In this document: in pieces, positions 31,757 through 43,068 of the stretch
Numbering within the stretch: the first letter of the stretch is position 1
How the letters are laid out: every line of letters starts with the position of its first letter
Assembly (NCBI RefSeq): GCF_019693445.1
Contig: NZ_JAHRBL010000002.1
Location: forward strand, 1 to 64,000
Source of the DNA: Deinococcus aquaedulcis
GTDB lineage: Bacteria; Deinococcota; Deinococci; Deinococcales; Deinococcaceae
DNA: 64,000 nt
Reading direction: 5' to 3'
Notes under the pieces: model-generated
Told to the model about the DNA's origin: nothing
The model's input: the letters and a program-made list of their open reading frames with translations, nothing else
The model's database searches: none
Program-made: the position numbers and the translations under genes

Positions 31757-32638
31757 TCAGCGGGAAGCGATCTTGACCCGCTTTTCCAGCTGATCGGTGA
31801 ACAGGGTGAGGACGGTGGTAAGGGCCAGGTAGACGCAGGCCGCCACCGCCAGGGCCGGAATGGGCTGGAAGGTTGAGGAACGCACCTGATCTGCAATCTT
31901 GGCGAGTTCCGTGACGCCGATCACGGCGGCCAGCGACGAGTCCTTGAGCAGCGCCACAATGTTGTTGACCAGGGCAGGCAGGCTGAGGCGCAGGGCCTGC
32001 GGCAAAATCACAGTTGACATCGCCTGGGACGTGCTGAGGCCCAGGGAGCGCGCCGCTTCCCCCTGGCCCCGAGGCACGCCCTGGATGCCCCCACGGATCA
32101 CTTCGGCGTTGTACGCCGCCACATTCATGGACAGCGCCACGATGGCCGCCACAAACACCGACATCACCGGGATGGACGGAATGAGATTCAGGGTGTCTGC
32201 CCAGGTCAGCAGCGCCTTGTAGGGCGGCAGAATCTCTGGCAGAGCGTAATAGGCGAAGAGCAACTGAACGTACAGGGGCGTGCCCCGGACAATCCAAATG
32301 AGGAAGTTGCAGACCAGGGCCACCGCGCCGCGCAAGAGCCTGCCCGGCAGGCTGGAAGATGAGGCCAGCATGGGACTGCCAGCCATCTTGCCCAGCCCCA
32401 GCAGTACGCCCAGCACCAGACCGATCACGCCGCTGATGAGGGTGAGGTAGAGCGTGACCTGTGCGCCCTCTACAAAGAGGGAAGCATTTTCGCGGATGGC
32501 TGAAGGCAAGAATGGCTGCTGCAGGATCTGGGTAATCAGCCAGAACAGCACCAGAAAAGACACTGCGGCGCCCAGCAGCCAGAGGGCCAAGTTGCCTCCC
32601 CCGGCCACCGGACGCGCAGATTGGGATTTAAGAGTCAC
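31757..32638 (-). CDS. Polar amino-acid ABC transporter permease
   Basis: The 293-residue inner-membrane protein has an N-terminal helix (about 17-37) and five more, with the HisMQ-type permease signature around VRGTPLYVQLLFAYYALP and the EAA loop GQGEAARSLGLSTSQAMSTVILPQALR. A long loop (residues about 85-105) is rich in Ser. The start is GTG at 32638. It follows the binding-protein gene by 81 bp on the same strand, so the two form an operon; the ATPase partner is not next to them but may be the one at 26162. Confidence 0.9.
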   Translation of the reverse strand: MTLKSQSARPVAGGGNLALWLLGAAVSFLVLFWLITQILQQPFLPSAIRENASLFVEGAQVTLYLTLISGVIGLVLGVLLGLGKMAGSPMLASSSSLPGRLLRGAVALVCNFLIWIVRGTPLYVQLLFAYYALPEILPPYKALLTWADTLNLIPSIPVMSVFVAAIVALSMNVAAYNAEVIRGGIQGVPRGQGEAARSLGLSTSQAMSTVILPQALRLSLPALVNNIVALLKDSSLAAVIGVTELAKIADQVRSSTFQPIPALAVAACVYLALTTVLTLFTDQLEKRVKIASR

Positions 32639-32719
32639 TCAGGCCTCGATTTTACAGTGAAGTCATTGGCCCAGCCTGTTTCCAGATGACCGGAGGAAAG
32701 GCTGGGCTCCAGGACGAGG

Positions 32720-33472
32720 TTATTTACAGCGGATGTCCTGACCGAAGTACTTGCTGCTGATCTTGGCGTAGGTGCCGTTGGACAGGGCCTTGGCCAGCGC
32801 GGCGTTCAGCTCTTTGAGCAGGCCACTGTTGCCCTTTTTCACGGCCATACCGATGCGCTCGCTGAACAGCATGTCGCCCTGCTGCAGCTTGCCCTTCTGT
32901 GCCTTGACCAGATCCAGGCCGGTGAACTTGTCGCCCACCCAGGCAGCGGCGCGGCCCGTCATCAGGGCGGTCTGCGCGTCGGTGTCCTTCGGGAACACCA
33001 GGGGCTTAACGCCGGGCAACTTCTGAACGCCAGACAGGTAGGTGGTCCCCACCTGCACGGCCACCACTTTGCCCTTCAGATCGGCGGCCGTTTTGGGTCC
33101 GCCCTTCATGCTCACAATGGTGCCGCCCGTGCAGTAGTGGGGATTGGCGAAGTCCACGGCCTTGGCGCGCTCCGGGGTGATGCCGTGGCTGGCGATCACG
33201 AAGTCAAAGCGGTCTTGCTGCAGACCAATCAGCAGGCCATCGAACGGCTGGACAACCCACTGAACCTTCAGGCCCAGCTGCTTGGCCAGGGCCTCGGCCA
33301 GTTCGACCTCGAAACCGCTCAGTTCCTTGCCTTTTTGCACGTTGAAGGGCGGGAACGCGCCTTCGGTGCCAATCTTGATGGTGCCGGACTGCTTGATGGC
33401 TTCCCAAGTGCGGGCCTGCGCACCGGAAGCGAGAAGGGTCAGGGCCGCGATGGACAGCAGGGTCTTTTTCAT
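32720..33472 (-). CDS. Amino-acid ABC transporter substrate-binding protein
   Basis: The 250-residue periplasmic protein has a signal peptide (residues 1-20, ending ASGAQA) and the SBP family-3 fold: IKIGTEGAFPPFNVQ, GFEVELAEALAKQLGLKVQWV and DFVIASHGITPERAKAVDFANPHY. It should deliver a polar amino acid to the permease encoded downstream. AAGGAG lies 7 nt before the ATG. The mature form has a Cys pair candidate (one in HYCTGG, one in IRCK). Confidence 0.92.
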   Translation of the reverse strand: MKKTLLSIAALTLLASGAQARTWEAIKQSGTIKIGTEGAFPPFNVQKGKELSGFEVELAEALAKQLGLKVQWVVQPFDGLLIGLQQDRFDFVIASHGITPERAKAVDFANPHYCTGGTIVSMKGGPKTAADLKGKVVAVQVGTTYLSGVQKLPGVKPLVFPKDTDAQTALMTGRAAAWVGDKFTGLDLVKAQKGKLQQGDMLFSERIGMAVKKGNSGLLKELNAALAKALSNGTYAKISSKYFGQDIRCK

Positions 33473-33599
33473 GGGCACTCCTTGGTAAGAAAAACCGTCT
33501 GGCCTGCGCGCGCGGCACAGGGGCATCTGGTCATGGGTGCGCCGATTCTAAAGCATTGCTTAGTGCGTGCGTGCCCCTGGCTTGGGGCACCAACCCAAC

Positions 33600-33645
33600 A
33601 CAGACAGGCGCCACCCCAGATAGCTCGGGGGTGGCGCCTGTCTGT
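33600..33645. terminator. Eighteen-bp perfect inverted repeat (probable terminator)
   Basis: ACAGACAGGCGCCACCCC (33600-33617) and its exact complement (33628-33645) flank a 10-nt loop. It lies after the sugar-ABC ATPase gene on the minus strand. There is no long T-run, so termination may depend on stem strength. Confidence 0.6.
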
Positions 33646-33659
33646 AACGGCGTGGGTGT

Positions 33660-34841
<1,182 letters not shown>

Positions 34842-35096
34842 GTGTGCCTACCTTCGCCCCTGCTCTTATCCGGGAGTGGCGCCCTGCTCCCAGGAAAGGG
34901 GAGAGGACTGGTTCGGATAACCGGGGTACGTGAACGAGAATGCCCCTTGTTTCCACTAACGCCGCGCTGACACGCGCAGCTTACCATGCCCCCAAAGCCC
35001 AGCCATACGGGCAGGAACAGACAGGCCAGAGGTACAAAGAGCACCGGCTCCAGGCCCTGAATGGTGCACCTGGAGCCGGCAAGAAGGGGTTTGAAA
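34842..35096. other. Intergenic region upstream of the sugar-ABC ATPase
   Basis: It holds the unmapped promoter of the ATPase gene and a perfect 11-bp hairpin (CCGGCTCCAGG at 35044-35054 with its complement at 35069-35079). On the minus strand that hairpin is followed by CTCTTTG and may be a terminator. No gene is supported. Confidence 0.45.
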
Positions 35097-35286
35097 CAAT
35101 GGCAAGAACAGTTTTCGAGCGGTGCAGGGCGGCCGTTGTGAACACGTCGCCTGGGAGGTCGGCCCCCTCAACACCCTCGGCCGCGCCGCTCTGCACGTCC
35201 CATGCAAGGGAGAGGGGTAAAAGGGGTAAAAACAGCGTGTTTGTCGAGCACCGCCAGATAGCACTCCGAAGCGGTCCCCATCATTG
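35097..35286 (+). repeat. MITE-like element R1
   Basis: The left end CAATGGCAAGAACAGTTTT and the right end, read inverted as CAATGATGGGGACCGCTTC, are degenerate copies of the 18-bp terminal repeat of R2 (54221-54389). The interior segment CGGCCGTTGTGAACAC and CTGGGAGG match R2 closely. It is 190 bp, with no coding capacity of its own. Confidence 0.6.
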
Positions 35287-35367
35287 TCAAATAAGGAGTT
35301 CACCAGCGGGATGGCGCGCCCAAGGGCTTTTCCCACTTCCCACAACCCACTTCCCACAACCCGCCCT

Positions 35368-36444
35368 TCAGTACGCCGCCCCCGCCCGCGTGACCATCAG
35401 CTTCACTTCGTGCGGGCTGGTGGCCGCCGCCAGCGCCTCGTCCATGGTGATCAGCGTGTTGCGGTACAGCTGCACCAGATGCTGGTCGAAGGTGTGCATG
35501 CCGCGAATGTTGTCCTCGATCAGGGCGTCCTTGATCAGCGGGGTCTTGTCCTCGTCCTTGATGTAGTCCTGAATGAGGGGCGTATTCAGCATGACTTCCA
35601 GGCCCAGCACGCGGCCCACGCCGTCGGCGCGGCGCAGCAGGCGCTGGCTGATGATGCCCACCAGAGACTCGGCCAGTTGCAGCCGCACCTGATCGCGTTC
35701 GTAGGGCGGAAAGAAGTCGATGATGCGGTTGACCGAGCGCACGGCGTCCTGCGTGTGCAGGGTGCTGAGCACGAGGTGGCCGGTCTGCGCCGCCGAGAGG
35801 GCCGCTTCCACCGTTTCCTTGTCGCGCATTTCCCCGATCATGATCACGTCGGGGTCCTGGCGCATGGCGTACTTCAGGGCGGTGCGGAAATCGCGGGTGT
35901 CACTGCCGACCTCGCGCTGCACCACGATGCTTTTCTTGTTCTTGTGCAGAATCTCGATGGGGTCTTCCACCGTGATGATGTTGTAGGCGTAGGTGCGGTT
36001 GATGTGGTCAATCAGGCTGGAGAGCGTGGTGGTCTTGCCGCTGCCCGTGGGCCCCGTGACCAGGATCAGGCCGCGCGGGTTTTCGGCCAGCTTGCGCAGC
36101 ACATCGGCGGGCAGACCCAGCGCCTCGAAGCCGGGGATGGCGTCCGAGACAATCCGCATGACCATACCCACCGCGCCGCGCTGCCGGAACACGTTGCAGC
36201 GGAAGCGCCCCAGGCCTGAAACGCTGTAAGCAAGGTCCAGTTCGTTGCGGTAGGTGAAATCGTCCCACTGGTCGGGGCTCATCAGGGCCTGGGCCAGCAG
36301 CTGGGTGTCGGGGGGCATCAGGGGCTGGGTGCCGAAGGGCACGAGTTGCCCGTCAATGCGGCCCATCGGCGGGCTGCCCGCCTGCAGGTGCACGTCCGAG
36401 GCGCGGCGGGAGACCATTTCGCGCAGCAGTTCGTCCAGGGTCAT
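35368..36444 (-). CDS. pilT: Type IV pilus retraction ATPase PilT
   Basis: The 358-residue hexameric ATPase has an N-terminal PAS-like domain, Walker A GPTGSGKTTT (131-140), the Asp box IITVEDPIE, Walker B DPDVIMIGEMRD and the His box TGHLVLSTLHT. The C-terminal stretch with GMHTFDQHL is PilT-type rather than PilB-type. It powers pilus depolymerisation, which drives twitching and DNA uptake. It overlaps panC by 4 nt and is the last gene of a three-gene operon, away from other pilus genes. Confidence 0.93.
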   Translation of the reverse strand: MTLDELLREMVSRRASDVHLQAGSPPMGRIDGQLVPFGTQPLMPPDTQLLAQALMSPDQWDDFTYRNELDLAYSVSGLGRFRCNVFRQRGAVGMVMRIVSDAIPGFEALGLPADVLRKLAENPRGLILVTGPTGSGKTTTLSSLIDHINRTYAYNIITVEDPIEILHKNKKSIVVQREVGSDTRDFRTALKYAMRQDPDVIMIGEMRDKETVEAALSAAQTGHLVLSTLHTQDAVRSVNRIIDFFPPYERDQVRLQLAESLVGIISQRLLRRADGVGRVLGLEVMLNTPLIQDYIKDEDKTPLIKDALIEDNIRGMHTFDQHLVQLYRNTLITMDEALAAATSPHEVKLMVTRAGAAY

Positions 36445-37307
36445 GCGCCGCCCTCCCCAGCATGTAGGGGCATGTTGTCAATCAGGCGCACCCCGAACAT
36501 CCGGGCCGCCACAAGCACGCGGTTCATGGGATTATTGTCCACCATTTCGCCTGCCTGCATGTCACCGTCCACCACCTTCAGGTAGTCCAGGGTGACCTCT
36601 GGGTGGGCCGCCAGAACTGCGAGGCCGGCCGCCTCCAGTGCCTGGGTGCGCCGCTCGCCCCCGGTGTAAGCGGCCTGCACAGCCTTCAGGGCGCGCGACA
36701 GCACGGTGGCCTCGGCACGCTGCTCGCCCGTCAGGTAACTGTTGCGGCTGCTCAGGGCCAGCCCGGAGCTTTCGCGCACCGTGGGCACGCCGCGCACCTC
36801 CACGGGCACGTTCAGGTCAGTGACCATGCGGCGAATCACCGCCAACTGCTGCCAGTCTTTCTCGCCAAACAGCGCGTACTGCGGCTGCACCAGGTTGAAG
36901 AGTTTCAGGACCACCGTGGCGACGCCAGTAAAGTGCCCGGGCCGCGCGGCGCCGTCCAGCCCCTCGCTGACGCCCCCCACCGTCACCTGGGTGGCGAAGC
37001 CCGCCGGGTACATGGTCTCGGGCGTGGGGTGAAAGAGCACATCCGCCCCTGCGTCCCCGGCGATCTGCAGGTCGCGCGGCAGATCGCGGGGGTAGCGGCC
37101 CAGGTCTTCCTGCGGGCCAAACTGCATGGGGTTCACGAACACGCTCACCACCACCTGCCCGCCGGGCACCAGCCCCCGGGCCCCCCGGATCAGGGTCGCG
37201 TGGCCCTCGTGCAGGTAGCCCATGGTGGGCACCAGCGCCACCGGGCCGCCGCTGCGGGCGGCGCGCAGTTCGGCGGGGGTGGTCAGCAGGCGGGGGGCGT
37301 TACTCAC
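36441..37307 (-). CDS. panC: Pantothenate synthetase
   Basis: The 288-residue enzyme makes pantothenate from pantoate, beta-alanine and ATP, on the route to coenzyme A. Its HIGH-like nucleotide motif is in PTMGYLHEGH (27-36), with FVNPMQF and GEKDWQQLAVIRRM later and the KMSKS-like segment SSRNSYL. It overlaps the holin-like gene upstream by 8 nt and pilT downstream by 4 nt, so all three are translated as a coupled unit. Confidence 0.95.
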   Translation of the reverse strand: MSNAPRLLTTPAELRAARSGGPVALVPTMGYLHEGHATLIRGARGLVPGGQVVVSVFVNPMQFGPQEDLGRYPRDLPRDLQIAGDAGADVLFHPTPETMYPAGFATQVTVGGVSEGLDGAARPGHFTGVATVVLKLFNLVQPQYALFGEKDWQQLAVIRRMVTDLNVPVEVRGVPTVRESSGLALSSRNSYLTGEQRAEATVLSRALKAVQAAYTGGERRTQALEAAGLAVLAAHPEVTLDYLKVVDGDMQAGEMVDNNPMNRVLVAARMFGVRLIDNMPLHAGEGGA

Positions 37308-37668
37308 GGCGCCCGTCCAGTCCCAGGGCGCCCACCACGCCGTCCAGCACCCAGGAAATCACGCCCAGAATCAGCGCCCCCACCACAGCGGCCCCAAAGC
37401 CCGACACGTTCAGGGCCGTGGCCGCCGCCACCAGCCACAGGACAATGCCGTTCACCACCAGGGTAAACAGCCCCAGGGTCAGCACGTTCACCGGCAGCGA
37501 CAGCAGCAGCAGCACCGGGCGCACCAGGGCGTTCACCACGCCCATGACCACAGCGGCAATCAGAATGCTGACCGCATCCGCGCCGGGCACGAAACTGACC
37601 CCGCTGTACACCCGGGTCAGCAAATACAGCGCGAGCGCGCTGACCAGCAGCCGAACGAGAAAGCCCAT
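37300..37668 (-). CDS. Phage-holin-like family (DUF-type) four-helix membrane protein
   Basis: The 122-residue protein has four hydrophobic segments (about 3-21, 30-50, 55-78, 90-112) and the short Asn-Ala-Leu-x-Arg-Pro motif seen in the phage holin family IV type housekeeping proteins. Despite the name these are chromosomal membrane proteins without proven lytic role. TATTCT at 37681-37676 on the minus strand lies 7 nt before its ATG, so this leaderless gene heads the panC-pilT operon. Confidence 0.8.
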   Translation of the reverse strand: MGFLVRLLVSALALYLLTRVYSGVSFVPGADAVSILIAAVVMGVVNALVRPVLLLLSLPVNVLTLGLFTLVVNGIVLWLVAAATALNVSGFGAAVVGALILGVISWVLDGVVGALGLDGRRE

Positions 37669-37675
37669 GTGGGTG

Positions 37676-37681
37676 AGAATA
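37676..37681 (-). promoter_or_regulatory. Leaderless -10 box of the holin-like/panC/pilT operon
   Basis: TATTCT on the minus strand, 7 nt before the ATG at 37668. Confidence 0.55.
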
Positions 37682-37700
37682 CTGCGCCCGGCACAGCGCC

Positions 37701-39812
37701 TCAGAGGTGCTTCAACTGAGGACTGGTGCCTTTGCTGATATACGCCACCTCCACCTTCTTGCCGCCGCCCAGATTGACCTTGAGATGGGTGTTCAGTTCG
37801 GCTTGCCGCTTGCCTGGGAACACATAGCAGACCTTGCTGATCTTCTCGCCGCCGTCGCCGTCGTAGCCTTTTCGCAAAATCCGCACGTAGTCGTCGTGCT
37901 GGTCGTTGTTTGTCCCGAGCGGCACCTTGGTGTAATAGAACTTGGCGTCATAGAGCGTTTGCGTCGCGCTGTCATAACTGTCGGAGGAGCGGGTCTGGTT
38001 CATCTGGCCCTGCTTGCTGACCGTCACCCGGCCCCCGCTCCCCAGCACGGTCTTGTCCACGAACGATTCGAACATGGAGCCCTTGCCTGACACACTGAAC
38101 ATGCCGCCATTGGAGTGGTCGTTGCTCACCAGCGTTTCGCAGACCTCTTCCATGGCCTCGCGGGTCTGCACCATGTCGGGGATATGGTTTTTGAAAAGGG
38201 CCTGGGTAAAGTGCGGGTACTGGTCGCCCTTGGCGGGCATTAGGTTCAGGACATCCTGATCGGTCAGCGGGACCACATTTAGCACGGCGTCCACTGCCAC
38301 ACGGTGCTTTTTGGTGATCAGCTTGTCCTCCATCGTGTCCACCTTGCGCTTCTTGGTTTTCAGGAGGTCAATGACGTCGTCGCAGTCAGCCAGCACAGTT
38401 CCCGGATTGGCTGGTTTGATGTCCAGGGCGCCGAATTTCTGAATGTAGCGGTCATCGGCTTCCCTGACGGCGGCGATGAGGGTGTAGGCCTTCCCTTCCT
38501 TGTAAATGGCTTTGAGTAGGGTCTGGTACTGGCTGTCGTAAAAGTTGGCCGGTGCGCCCTGTTTTCGGGACGACATGTCGTCAAATGCCTTGCGCAGGGC
38601 CAACTCTGGAAATTTCAGGTACAGCTCTGAGCGCTTGCCCTTCTTCTTGATTTGCCGCTGCACTGTGCCCGGCGCCGCCTGGGTTGCTGGGTGGGGTGCA
38701 GGACCCGCACCCGCGCCGCCCGGCCCACCCATGACAGCCAGCCGCTTCCCCATCTGCTGCGCTTCCTGCTCCTTCCCGGCGTCGGGGTCCAGGCCGGCCT
38801 GAACCCTACCCTGAGCCTGCTGCACCACATGGGTCGCCTCGTGGGCCAGGAGTTCCAGGCCAGAGGCGCTGTGCGGGTTGTACTGGTTCGCGGCGAAGTA
38901 GATGTCCGTCCCGGTGGTGAAGGCGGTGGCCTGAAGGCTGCTGGCCAGCTGGGCCGCTTCACTGTCCGTATGGACCCGCACGCGCGAGAGGTCGGCGTTC
39001 AGGCCCGCTTCCAGGTGGCGCAATACCGCTGCGGGCAGCGGCTCGCCCCCGCCCTGGCGCGCCTGCACCCGCTGTGTCACGGTCTGCAAGTGCTGCGCGG
39101 CCTGCTGGCCCTGCAATTCGGCCAACTCGTGCGTGCGGGCCGCGTGCTGGCCCTGCAGGGCGTGGGCTGTCATTGCCCGCTGCAGGGCGGCGTCCTGGGC
39201 CTGCACGCGCTGCACGGCCGCCGCGTAAGCCTGCGCACCGAACGGTTCCTGGGCGGCCTGCCGCTGCAACGCCGCCAGCAAGGTCTCCTGGTCCGCCCCC
39301 GCCTGCACATGACGCTGCACCACGCCCAGCGCGTGCGCGGCGCGTTCGGTGGCTGGTATATAGGGCGCAAATTGCCCGTAGGCCGCGCCGACCTCGCCCA
39401 GAGCCTGCCCGGTGACGGCGGCGCGCTGCACCGGCGCCAGCTGCGTGGGTGGGGGCGGCATCGTAGGGGCAGGCTGGCGCTGCCACGCGCTCAGGCTCAG
39501 CGGCGTGACCCCAGCTTCGGCCAGGGCGGCCCCGCTTTGGTTCACCTCGCCCTGGGCCCGCTGTACGGCGGCGGCCAGCCCACTCTGGGCCGCCTGGTCG
39601 GCGCGCAGCAGCGAGGCCGCCTGCAGGGTGGGGGCCACCAGCGCCCGTTGCACGGCGGCCGGGGTCGTCCGGCGCGCGGGTTCCGTGGCGGGTGGGGGTA
39701 CGCTGTCCCATTCGGCCTCTTCTGGGCCTTGCGGCACAGGGGCGGGCGCAAGATGCGGCGGCAGGCGGAGGTTGGCGCGGGGCGAACGGAAGCGGGATGG
39801 GCGCTCAAACAT
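37701..39812 (-). CDS. DUF4157 (eCIS-core) protein with long helical head and possible nuclease tail
   Basis: The 703-residue protein falls in three parts. Residues 1-255 are Pro-rich, then Ala/Gln-rich with many VQRA-type heptads. Residues about 257-340 are a DUF4157/eCIS-core domain with the zinc-peptidase-like motif HEATH (324-328) in LELLAHEATHVVQQAQG. Residues about 390-703 form an unrelated C-terminal domain. That tail has E582 in MFESFV, D614, and D622-A-K624 in TLYDAKFYY, a spacing like PD-(D/E)XK nucleases. DUF4157 proteins are typically cargo or accessory toxins of extracellular contractile injection systems, but no such gene cluster is in this window. GGAGGT lies 6 nt before the ATG. 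Confidence 0.75.
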   Translation of the reverse strand: MFERPSRFRSPRANLRLPPHLAPAPVPQGPEEAEWDSVPPPATEPARRTTPAAVQRALVAPTLQAASLLRADQAAQSGLAAAVQRAQGEVNQSGAALAEAGVTPLSLSAWQRQPAPTMPPPPTQLAPVQRAAVTGQALGEVGAAYGQFAPYIPATERAAHALGVVQRHVQAGADQETLLAALQRQAAQEPFGAQAYAAAVQRVQAQDAALQRAMTAHALQGQHAARTHELAELQGQQAAQHLQTVTQRVQARQGGGEPLPAAVLRHLEAGLNADLSRVRVHTDSEAAQLASSLQATAFTTGTDIYFAANQYNPHSASGLELLAHEATHVVQQAQGRVQAGLDPDAGKEQEAQQMGKRLAVMGGPGGAGAGPAPHPATQAAPGTVQRQIKKKGKRSELYLKFPELALRKAFDDMSSRKQGAPANFYDSQYQTLLKAIYKEGKAYTLIAAVREADDRYIQKFGALDIKPANPGTVLADCDDVIDLLKTKKRKVDTMEDKLITKKHRVAVDAVLNVVPLTDQDVLNLMPAKGDQYPHFTQALFKNHIPDMVQTREAMEEVCETLVSNDHSNGGMFSVSGKGSMFESFVDKTVLGSGGRVTVSKQGQMNQTRSSDSYDSATQTLYDAKFYYTKVPLGTNNDQHDDYVRILRKGYDGDGGEKISKVCYVFPGKRQAELNTHLKVNLGGGKKVEVAYISKGTSPQLKHL

Positions 39813-39836
39813 GAAGGACCTCCGGGGTGGCGCCAC

Positions 39837-40141
39837 CGTACCCCGCCGGGCGTTAGCGATCCGTTAAGGCCGAGGCTGGTGGGTCAGGGTTCTCCCAGGT
39901 CATTGCAGCGCCTGTCCGCGTTTTTTTTGAGGGGAGAGGCGCAGTCATCAACGGCCCACCTCCTCTCAGGCTGTTTCCATTGCTGCGCGGAGGTCGCCTT
40001 TCCGACCTCACCGCCCGAGGTTTGCTGGGGAAGAGTGGCTGGTCCACGATCAAGGCGCCGCTTCCCCGCCCCCAACTTCCCGCAACAGTGCCGGACCCCA
40101 GGGCCTATCCCCGGGGTCCGGCGTGGGCCAGCCTACTTCTC
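39837..40141. other. Intergenic region after purB and before the DUF4157 gene
   Basis: It contains the hairpin CCGGACCCC (40091-40099) with GGGGTCCGG (40113-40121), a likely end of the purB transcript. The remainder contains the unmapped promoter of the DUF4157 gene. No gene is supported. Confidence 0.45.
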
Positions 40142-41449
<1,308 letters not shown>

Positions 41450-41456
41450 GTGCCCG

Positions 41457-41462
41457 AGGCTA
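41457..41462 (-). promoter_or_regulatory. Leaderless -10 box of purB
   Basis: TAGCCT on the minus strand, 7 nt before the GTG at 41449. Confidence 0.55.
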
Positions 41463-41631
41463 ACACGCGTTGGCGCATGGCCCTGGGTCAGTGGTGTGCC
41501 GTATGTGCAGAGGTGTTCATGTGTGGACAGAAAGCCGTCAGCCAGCCATGACACTCTACGGACCTCACGACATCGCCCGCACCATCAGCTCAAGGACGGG
41601 CGAGATCGGTTCATTGACAGGAGGTATCCGC

Positions 41632-42168
41632 ATGTCTAAACGCATTGCTCTGCTCGTGACTGCCGCGCTGACCCTGGCGCCTGCACTGGCCCAGACCACC
41701 CCGGCGCCCGCCCCCACCACCAGCACCGTGACCCTGCCCGGTCAGGTGCCAGCCCAGTTGAAAGACGCCTGGGCCAGCTTCCTGGCCTCGGGTGGCACGG
41801 CCAGCCTGCTGGACAGCAGCGGCGCCGTGATTGGCACCGTGAACGCTGACGGCACGGTCACCCTGAACGCGGGCAAGACGCTGGCCGACGTAAAGGCCGT
41901 GCGCCTGCAGCCCAAGACGGGGGACGCCACCACCGTGAACGTCACCCGTGACCTCACCCGTCCTGGCGCGATCAAGATCGAGTGGATGGGCCCGAACGGC
42001 AAAATGCAGTCCCTGCCGCTGCCAGCCGTGGTGAACCGCACCCTGCGCGCCGAGCCGCCGGCGCCGCCCGCCACCACGCCCGATGACAGCAAGAGCAAGG
42101 ACGACAAGAACAAGTCCGACAAGGGCAAGCCCGATACCAACCCGGGCAAGGGCAAAGGCAAGTCCTAA
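41632..42168 (+). CDS. Secreted protein with charged low-complexity tail, function unknown
   Basis: The 178-residue product has a signal peptide (residues 1-20, ending ALAQ), a small beta-rich-looking domain (about 30-135) and a Lys/Asp/Gly tail (about 145-178, DDSKSKDDKNKSDKGK). The tail could bind nucleic acid, cell wall or metal, but nothing specific is visible. AGGAGG lies 7 nt before the ATG. A terminator follows, so it is monocistronic. I do not recognise the family. Confidence 0.75.
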   Translation: MSKRIALLVTAALTLAPALAQTTPAPAPTTSTVTLPGQVPAQLKDAWASFLASGGTASLLDSSGAVIGTVNADGTVTLNAGKTLADVKAVRLQPKTGDATTVNVTRDLTRPGAIKIEWMGPNGKMQSLPLPAVVNRTLRAEPPAPPATTPDDSKSKDDKNKSDKGKPDTNPGKGKGKS

Positions 42169-42182
42169 GCCGCCCAGCAGGC

Positions 42183-42213
42183 CAGCGCCACTCCGAAAGG
42201 GGTGGCGCTGTTG
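42183..42213 (+). terminator. Hairpin terminator of the secreted-protein gene
   Basis: CAGCGCCAC (42183-42191) pairs with GTGGCGCTG (42202-42210), followed by TTG. Confidence 0.6.
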
Positions 42214-42402
42214 CTGTGGTCAAGTGAGGAACTTTGAGTCTTCGGCTTTGCTTTAAGGCTGTCAGGGTGCGTGTTGTCGAAGATCAAGAGCTCGGCCAGG
42301 CCGCTTCCGACCTTGGGCAAAGGGGGCATGAGGAAACGCGGCGCGTTAGGCCGGTGCTCTTGGCTGGGGTCACCGTGAGCCCAGCCAAATGCTGATCTGC
42401 CT

Positions 42403-43059
42403 TCAAGGCAGACCTGGGCCCTGGGGCTGCACGCCCGGTCCGACGCCCGCCCACAGGAGGGTGTTGCCAGGGGCGCTCAGGGCCCCCAGCGGCAGATAGG
42501 CGTGCCAGCGGGGGTCGTAGGGCACCGCCTCGGGCAGGCCCATCGCTCGCTGCAGCGCGTTCTGGTAGGTGGCGCAGTCAAAGGCATTCACCTGGCCGCC
42601 CAGCAGGTACGGTGCCCCCTGAAGCCGTGCGACTTCGGCATTCATGGCGGCCCAGTGCTGGGGCCGCACGCCGCTGTCGAGCACCAGAATCAGGTCGCGC
42701 GACTTCAGGCTGTCCAGTGGTCGCAGGCGCGCCCCCGTGCCAATGGGGCCGGTTTCCTCGCTCAGTGCCGCCTCGCTGACCTTGCGGGTGATGTGGGTGC
42801 ATTCGCCGTACACCGCCCGCACGCGCTGGCACCCCACGATCAGGCTGCCCAGGGGGGCCCGGCGGGCGGCGTCCTCCAGGGGCAGCACCCGGCTGGCTGG
42901 CAGCGCCGACTGGTTCAGCAGGTCTAGGGGTTGCCACGCCGCGTCGGGCACGGTGCGCAGGTCGTCCATGCGCGGCCCGGTGGTGGCCGGCAGGCAGCTG
43001 CTCAGCAGGCCAGCGGTGAGCAGCGGAACCAGCAGGGCAGGGCGGGACAGAGGCTTCAC
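42403..43059 (-). CDS. Lipoprotein, possible YiiX-like permuted papain fold
   Basis: The 218-residue product has a lipoprotein signal with lipobox LSSC (Cys at about 22). The order of candidate residues resembles the permuted papain-like YiiX/YaeF group: an early His in GECTHITRKV, then DLILVLDSG, then a late Cys in NAFDCATYQNALQRA. If so it would be an envelope hydrolase of amides or esters. The similarity is weak and the function is an inference. The GTG start at 43059 has CATAGT 9 nt upstream. Confidence 0.55.
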   Translation of the reverse strand: MKPLSRPALLVPLLTAGLLSSCLPATTGPRMDDLRTVPDAAWQPLDLLNQSALPASRVLPLEDAARRAPLGSLIVGCQRVRAVYGECTHITRKVSEAALSEETGPIGTGARLRPLDSLKSRDLILVLDSGVRPQHWAAMNAEVARLQGAPYLLGGQVNAFDCATYQNALQRAMGLPEAVPYDPRWHAYLPLGALSAPGNTLLWAGVGPGVQPQGPGLP

Positions 43060-43068
43060 GGTGCTTCC

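Noticed and set aside
37300..37668. Holin-like gene as evidence of a prophage
   Set aside because: It is in an operon with panC and pilT and no other phage gene is present.
41613..41618. TTGACA as a -35 box for the secreted-protein gene
   Set aside because: It adjoins the AGGAGG ribosome binding site 14 nt before the start codon, leaving no room for a promoter.
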